Assembly (NCBI RefSeq): GCF_049897565.1
Contig: NZ_JAFCWM010000019.1
Span: forward strand, 1 to 64,000
From: JAFCUW01 sp049897565
GTDB lineage: Bacteria; Pseudomonadota; Gammaproteobacteria; Burkholderiales; Burkholderiaceae_D
Direction of reading: 5' to 3'
DNA length: 64,000 nt
In this document: positions 60,269 to 64,000 of the stretch, one piece after another
Numbering within the stretch: the stretch's first letter is position 1
How the letters are laid out: each line of letters starts with the position of its first letter
Notes under the pieces: model-generated
Database searches by the model: none
The model's input: the letters and a program-made list of their open reading frames with translations, nothing else
Told to the model about the DNA's origin: nothing
Made by a program: the position numbers and the translations under genes

Positions 60269-63151
60269 TCAGGCCAGTTTCGAGCGCATCGCATTGGCTT
60301 TGCTGACCTGCTCATTGCTGCCGCCCTTGATCACTTCGTCGAGCAGTTCGCGCGCGCCTTCCTTGTCGCCGATTTCCTCGTAGGCGATGGCCAGGTCAAG
60401 CTTGGTCTCCATCTCCATTTGCATGGCCGTCATCTCGGCGCCGGAGGACGATGCGCCCGTCTCCTCGAAGGAAGGGGCGTCGGCCGGCAGGTCCAGGTCG
60501 ATGCCGGTCATGTCGAACTGCGGCGCGGCGGCAAAGCTTGGCGCGGCGGCCGGCGCGGCGGTACGCTCGACGTCCGGGAAGTCCGGCAGGGCGAACGGGT
60601 CGTCGAGCGGCGCGCTGGCGGCGCCGGCGGCAGCGGTTGAGTCAGCGGCCGGCGTGGTCGGGAAGTCGAAGTCCATGTCGGCGAAATCGGCGCCGTTGTC
60701 GGCTTTCGCCGCCACGGGAGCGGCGGCCGGCGTGCTGTCGGGCAGCGTCGGCAGGTCGAACTCGTGCGCCAGGTCGGCCATGTTGAATTCAGGGACAGGT
60801 TCGTGCGAGGCCATGTCGAGACGGATGTCGTCGAGCGACTTCGGCTCGGCGACCGGCTCGGCCCGGGCGGCGACGATCGTCTTGTCGGCGTCGGGCGTGT
60901 CGAAGGCCATGTCGAAGGCCAGGTCGAACGACTGCTCTTCTTCCTTTGGCGGAGCGGCGGCGACGATCGGGTCGGAGGTGAACTCCATGTCGTTGGCGTC
61001 GATCTTCGGCACGGCGGCGAGCGTGCCGGCCGCTGCCGGTGCGTCGTTGGTGACGGGCTCGAAACTGAGGCCGCCCAGGTCGAAGTCGAGCGTGTGGTCG
61101 TCGGCCGGACGGGCGGCGCTTTGCACCGGCTCCGGCAGCGCAGTCGGGGCATCGTCGGCCAGGCCCAGGTCCATCAGGTCAGGTTCGGCCGAAACGCCTT
61201 CTGCGTGCATCTGGTTCAGGATCGCCTGCTCGGCGATGTCTTCCGGCGTCGATGGCGCCGCGGCGGCCAGGGTGTCGCCGGCCGTTGCGTACAGCGGATT
61301 GTGCGGATCGATCGACAGGCCAAGCGCTGCCGCCTGCGCCCATTCGTCGCCCTGGCCTTTCGTCATGCCGTACATTTCGCCGGCTTGCGCTTCGAACGCG
61401 CGCTGGTCCTTGCGGGCGGCGTAAATCTCGAGCAGCTTGAGGCGAACCGGCGCGCGTTCCGGATGGTTGCGCAGCGCTTCCTTCAGGATCTCTTCGGCTT
61501 GCGCATCGCGGCCGTAGGCGATGTAGACGTCGGCCTCGGCGACCGGATCGACTTCGTTGGTATCGAGCTGGCTGGCCGACGGCGCAAAGCTCGAGTTGAA
61601 GACGCTGTTGCTGGTGTCGATGCTCTGGCCGCCGGTTTCGGCGAACAGCGAATGGGCCTGGTCGGTCGGCGCGCCGAGGATCGACGGCTCGCCTGGAGCG
61701 ACGGCGTCCTTCTTGCGGCGGCGCGACAGGCCGAACAACGCCAGCAGCGCGACGGCCAGGCCGGCGCCGATGTAGCTGATGTTATCCATGATCATGTCGG
61801 CAAAGGTCGGCTCGGCGGGCGCCGGCTGCTTGACCGCCACCGGCGCCGCTTTGGCTTTCGCCGGCGCCGGCATCACTTCGGCAGCCGGCTTGGCCGCGAC
61901 CGCTGCCGCCGATGTCGTCACCACCGGAACCGGCGCCACTTGCGCTTCGGTGCCAGCCTTGTTCTTCACCGTCATCAGCTTTTCGAGGTCGTTGACGTTG
62001 CGCTCAAGCTCCTTGACGCGGGCAGTCGCTTCGGCCAGCGCGCGGTCCTTGGCGATCTTGTCTTCCGGGTCGACCGCACCCGTCTTGCCGGCGGCGCCGG
62101 CCGGCGCCGCCTTCGACAGCTTGAGCTGGTCCTTCGATTCGTTGGCCGCGGTCGGGCGTTCTTCGACCTTGGCGACGATCTTGCCGGCGCCGCTCTGGGT
62201 GCTTTCGGCTTCCTTGCCCGGCGCCGCGCTGGCGACCTGGCCGGCCAGCTTGTTGCGATAGGCGTTGAAGTCGGCGGCATGGGCCACCACCACGCCATGG
62301 GCCTCGCCTTCGCCGCCGCCCTTGATGGCGTCGGAGTCGGGCACCGACAGGATCTGGCCGGACTTCAGCCGGTTCATGTTATTGCCGATGAAGGCGTCAG
62401 GATTGGCGCGGTACAGCGCCACCAGCATCATGTCGAGCGAGATCTCGACCGGCTTGACCTGGGCGGCGATGCGCCCGAGCGTATCGCCGCGCTTGACGCT
62501 GTACTTCGCCGCGCCGTCTCCGGCGTCGGCCTTGTTGTCGGCGGTCGGCTGCTCGAGTTTCGGGCGCGGCTGCGGCGTTTGCGCGGCGGGCGCGGGCTGG
62601 CTGGCCTGGCTGGCCTGGCCGCCCTGGCGGGTCTGGCCGGCCTGGCGCGCCGGCAGGCTGGTGCGCGACCCCTGGTTCAGCACATCGACCGGCGCGGCGG
62701 CCACTTGCGCCGATTGCGTCGTGCGCAGTTCGGCCGGGTCGAGCAGGAACGTATATTCGCGCACCAGGCGGCCGCTGTTCCACGACAGTTCAAGCAGCAT
62801 GTCGACGAACGGCTCGTTGACCGGCTGCGACGACGAGATCCTGATGAACTGGCGGCCATTGCGCTGTTCGACCGCGAAACGCAGCGACAGCAGGGCCGGA
62901 TTGAATTCGATGTTCGCCTGGCGGAACGCTTCAGGCGCGGCAAGCTTGGCAACCAGGCCGGCGGCCTCGTCGTTCGACACCGACGTCAACTCGATTTCGG
63001 CGCGCAAAGGCTGGCCGAGGGAAGACAGGACAGTCAGCTTGCCGAGTCCCGCAGCGCACGCCGCGGAGGACAAAAACACTGCGCTGGCGACAGCGCCATA
63101 GAGTGTTTTCAGCGCGAGCGACATGATCCGGGGGCGAGTTTTTAAAGGCAT
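60269..63151 (-). CDS. fimV: FimV/HubP-like polar hub protein
   Basis: About 960 residues. A signal peptide (LYGAVASAVFLSSAACAAG) leads to the FimV N-terminal domain (LGKLTVLSSLGQPLRAEIEL). A LysM domain follows (KYSVKRGDTLGRIAAQVKPV to ILSVPDSD), then Ala/Pro-rich linker, a short coiled coil (ATARVKELERNVNDLEKLM) and one membrane helix (ISYIGAGLAVALLALFGL). The cytoplasmic part is long and acidic, with TPR-like repeats (AEEILKEALRNHPERAPVRL), and ends in the FimV C-terminal motif LDLAIAYEEIGDKEGARELL. It organises type IV pili and polar proteins. Starts at 63151 or 63124 are both possible; neither has a clear ribosome site. Confidence 0.93.
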   Translation of the reverse strand: MPLKTRPRIMSLALKTLYGAVASAVFLSSAACAAGLGKLTVLSSLGQPLRAEIELTSVSNDEAAGLVAKLAAPEAFRQANIEFNPALLSLRFAVEQRNGRQFIRISSSQPVNEPFVDMLLELSWNSGRLVREYTFLLDPAELRTTQSAQVAAAPVDVLNQGSRTSLPARQAGQTRQGGQASQASQPAPAAQTPQPRPKLEQPTADNKADAGDGAAKYSVKRGDTLGRIAAQVKPVEISLDMMLVALYRANPDAFIGNNMNRLKSGQILSVPDSDAIKGGGEGEAHGVVVAHAADFNAYRNKLAGQVASAAPGKEAESTQSGAGKIVAKVEERPTAANESKDQLKLSKAAPAGAAGKTGAVDPEDKIAKDRALAEATARVKELERNVNDLEKLMTVKNKAGTEAQVAPVPVVTTSAAAVAAKPAAEVMPAPAKAKAAPVAVKQPAPAEPTFADMIMDNISYIGAGLAVALLALFGLSRRRKKDAVAPGEPSILGAPTDQAHSLFAETGGQSIDTSNSVFNSSFAPSASQLDTNEVDPVAEADVYIAYGRDAQAEEILKEALRNHPERAPVRLKLLEIYAARKDQRAFEAQAGEMYGMTKGQGDEWAQAAALGLSIDPHNPLYATAGDTLAAAAPSTPEDIAEQAILNQMHAEGVSAEPDLMDLGLADDAPTALPEPVQSAARPADDHTLDFDLGGLSFEPVTNDAPAAAGTLAAVPKIDANDMEFTSDPIVAAAPPKEEEQSFDLAFDMAFDTPDADKTIVAARAEPVAEPKSLDDIRLDMASHEPVPEFNMADLAHEFDLPTLPDSTPAAAPVAAKADNGADFADMDFDFPTTPAADSTAAAGAASAPLDDPFALPDFPDVERTAAPAAAPSFAAAPQFDMTGIDLDLPADAPSFEETGASSSGAEMTAMQMEMETKLDLAIAYEEIGDKEGARELLDEVIKGGSNEQVSKANAMRSKLA

Positions 63152-63424
63152 GATTGGGGGCGTCGTAAGAGTTGTCGAGGGAGAATGCAGGTTTCCCGGA
63201 GGTCTCAACATATCATCATGCTCTAGAGCATGCAAGCTTTAGGAGTGTTTCTCCGGCCACAACGCAAGGTATGTGAGCAGTATGCTCAGTTAATGCGACG
63301 TTTCAGCAAATCTTGCGCGCCCAATTGGCCAGTTCTCAGAGTGAAAACAGCGTATCAAGAACCGGTCGGACCGGATAAATCCGGCCCTTTCGATGGCTTG
63401 CAGTTAACCACCGTTAGCAGAACT
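63152..63424. promoter_or_regulatory. fimV upstream region
   Basis: 273 non-coding, AT-richer bases between asd and fimV. An inverted repeat TGCTCTAGAGCA (perfect palindrome) lies near 63219-63230. It should contain the fimV promoter and the asd terminator, but I could not pick out a clear -35/-10 pair. Confidence 0.4.
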
Positions 63425-64000
63425 TTACTTGTCCAGCACGATGCGCAACATGCGCCGCAGCGGTTCGGCAGCGCCCCACAGCAACTGGTCGCCGACGGTG
63501 AAGGCGGACAGGTATTCGCCGCCCATCGACATCTTGCGCAAGCGCCCGACCGGGATCGTCAGGCTGCCGGTGACGGCCGCCGGCGACAGGTCGCGCATCG
63601 ACGCTTCGCGCGTGTTAGGCACCACCTTGACCCACTGGTTGTTCGACGCGATGATGTCGTTGATTTCGTCGAGCGGCACGTCGCGTTTGAGCTTGATGGT
63701 CAGCGCCTGCGAGTGGCAGCGCATCGCGCCGATGCGCACGCACAGGCCGTCGACGGGAATTTCGGCGCTGCCGAACGCGGCGCCGAGGCCCAGGATCTTG
63801 TTCGTCTCGGCGCCGGCCTTCCACTCTTCTTTCGACTGGCCGTTGCCGAGGTCCTTGTCGATCCACGGAATCAGGTTGCCGGCCAGCGGCGCGCCGAACT
63901 GCTTGATCTCGGCGGGCGAGTAGCCATGCTGGGTCGCCAGCACCGCGCGGTCGATCTCGAGGATGGCCGCGGCCGGGTCGTCGAGCAGCGGCCGCACGGC
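63425..64000 (-). CDS. asd: Aspartate-semialdehyde dehydrogenase, C-terminal part
   Basis: The last ~190 residues of Asd, cut by the window edge. The substrate-binding EEWKAGAETNKILGL segment and the catalytic His region VRIGAMRCHSQALTIKLKRD are present, as is NNQWVKVVPNTREAS. It makes aspartate semialdehyde for lysine, threonine and methionine synthesis and supplies the substrate of hom. The active-site Cys lies outside the window. Confidence 0.95.
   Translation of the reverse strand, partial: AVRPLLDDPAAAILEIDRAVLATQHGYSPAEIKQFGAPLAGNLIPWIDKDLGNGQSKEEWKAGAETNKILGLGAAFGSAEIPVDGLCVRIGAMRCHSQALTIKLKRDVPLDEINDIIASNNQWVKVVPNTREASMRDLSPAAVTGSLTIPVGRLRKMSMGGEYLSAFTVGDQLLWGAAEPLRRMLRIVLDK

Noticed and set aside
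60764..63145. Plus-strand 793-codon frame
   Set aside because: Antisense to fimV; Arg/Gly/Val-rich with no recognisable domain.

Overview
The window is high-GC chromosomal DNA from a betaproteobacterium, most likely of the Oxalobacteraceae (Massilia/Duganella/Janthinobacterium type). The main reason is the housekeeping order on the right: asd-fimV-truA-trpF-trpB-trpA-accD-folC-SPOR-cvpA-purF-Cys/Met enzyme on the minus strand. The rpsF-priB-rpsR-rplI/dnaB block, alaT-hom, and a Bug/porin/TctDE locus also fit. This is inference from gene order and protein style; no database was searched.

Layout. 1-3.9 kb: orphan receiver protein, an MFS-acyltransferase fusion, and a small secreted pair (hydrophobic protein plus DUF2145). 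3.9-5.3 kb: a REP-associated tyrosine transposase (RAYT) bracketed by inverted REP-like repeats. 5.3-14.8 kb: a minus-strand uptake operon (porin, Bug protein, Fe3+-type ABC transporter, AbrB-type membrane protein) facing a TctD/TctE two-component system. 14.9-17.7 kb: small acidic protein, homoserine dehydrogenase, AlaT. 18-25 kb: an arn-type lipid A aminoarabinose operon in which the dehydrogenase half of ArnA is absent, followed by a BCP peroxiredoxin. 25.3-28.1 kb: PhoH-PIN ATPase and an MBL-fold hydrolase.

28.2-41.4 kb is the accessory region and the most interesting part: a type VI secretion effector island. Read on the minus strand it runs VgrG, DUF2169 adaptor, PAAR-like (DUF4150) effector and its predicted immunity gene. 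Next comes an orphan toxin C-terminus/immunity module split by an IS4-family element, then a graveyard of IS fragments, a complete IS66-family element, and a second DUF4150 effector that has lost its 5' end at the IS66, with a third immunity gene. Three immunity paralogues plus a fragment sit beside three related toxin tips, so the locus looks like a polymorphic toxin array built by duplication, tip displacement and IS activity. The toxin domain is one I cannot assign to a family.

41.5-47.4 kb: glutaminyl cyclotransferase, DUF47-Pit phosphate transport pair, dnaB and the S6/PriB/S18/L9 operon with a candidate S6:S18 leader. 47.4-49.5 kb: DUF29 protein, lexA with a perfect SOS box, and a secreted Sel1-like protein whose signal peptide is frameshifted in an A8 tract. 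49.5-64 kb: the conserved housekeeping series, ending in asd, which is cut by the window edge. No tRNA, rRNA or CRISPR array was seen.
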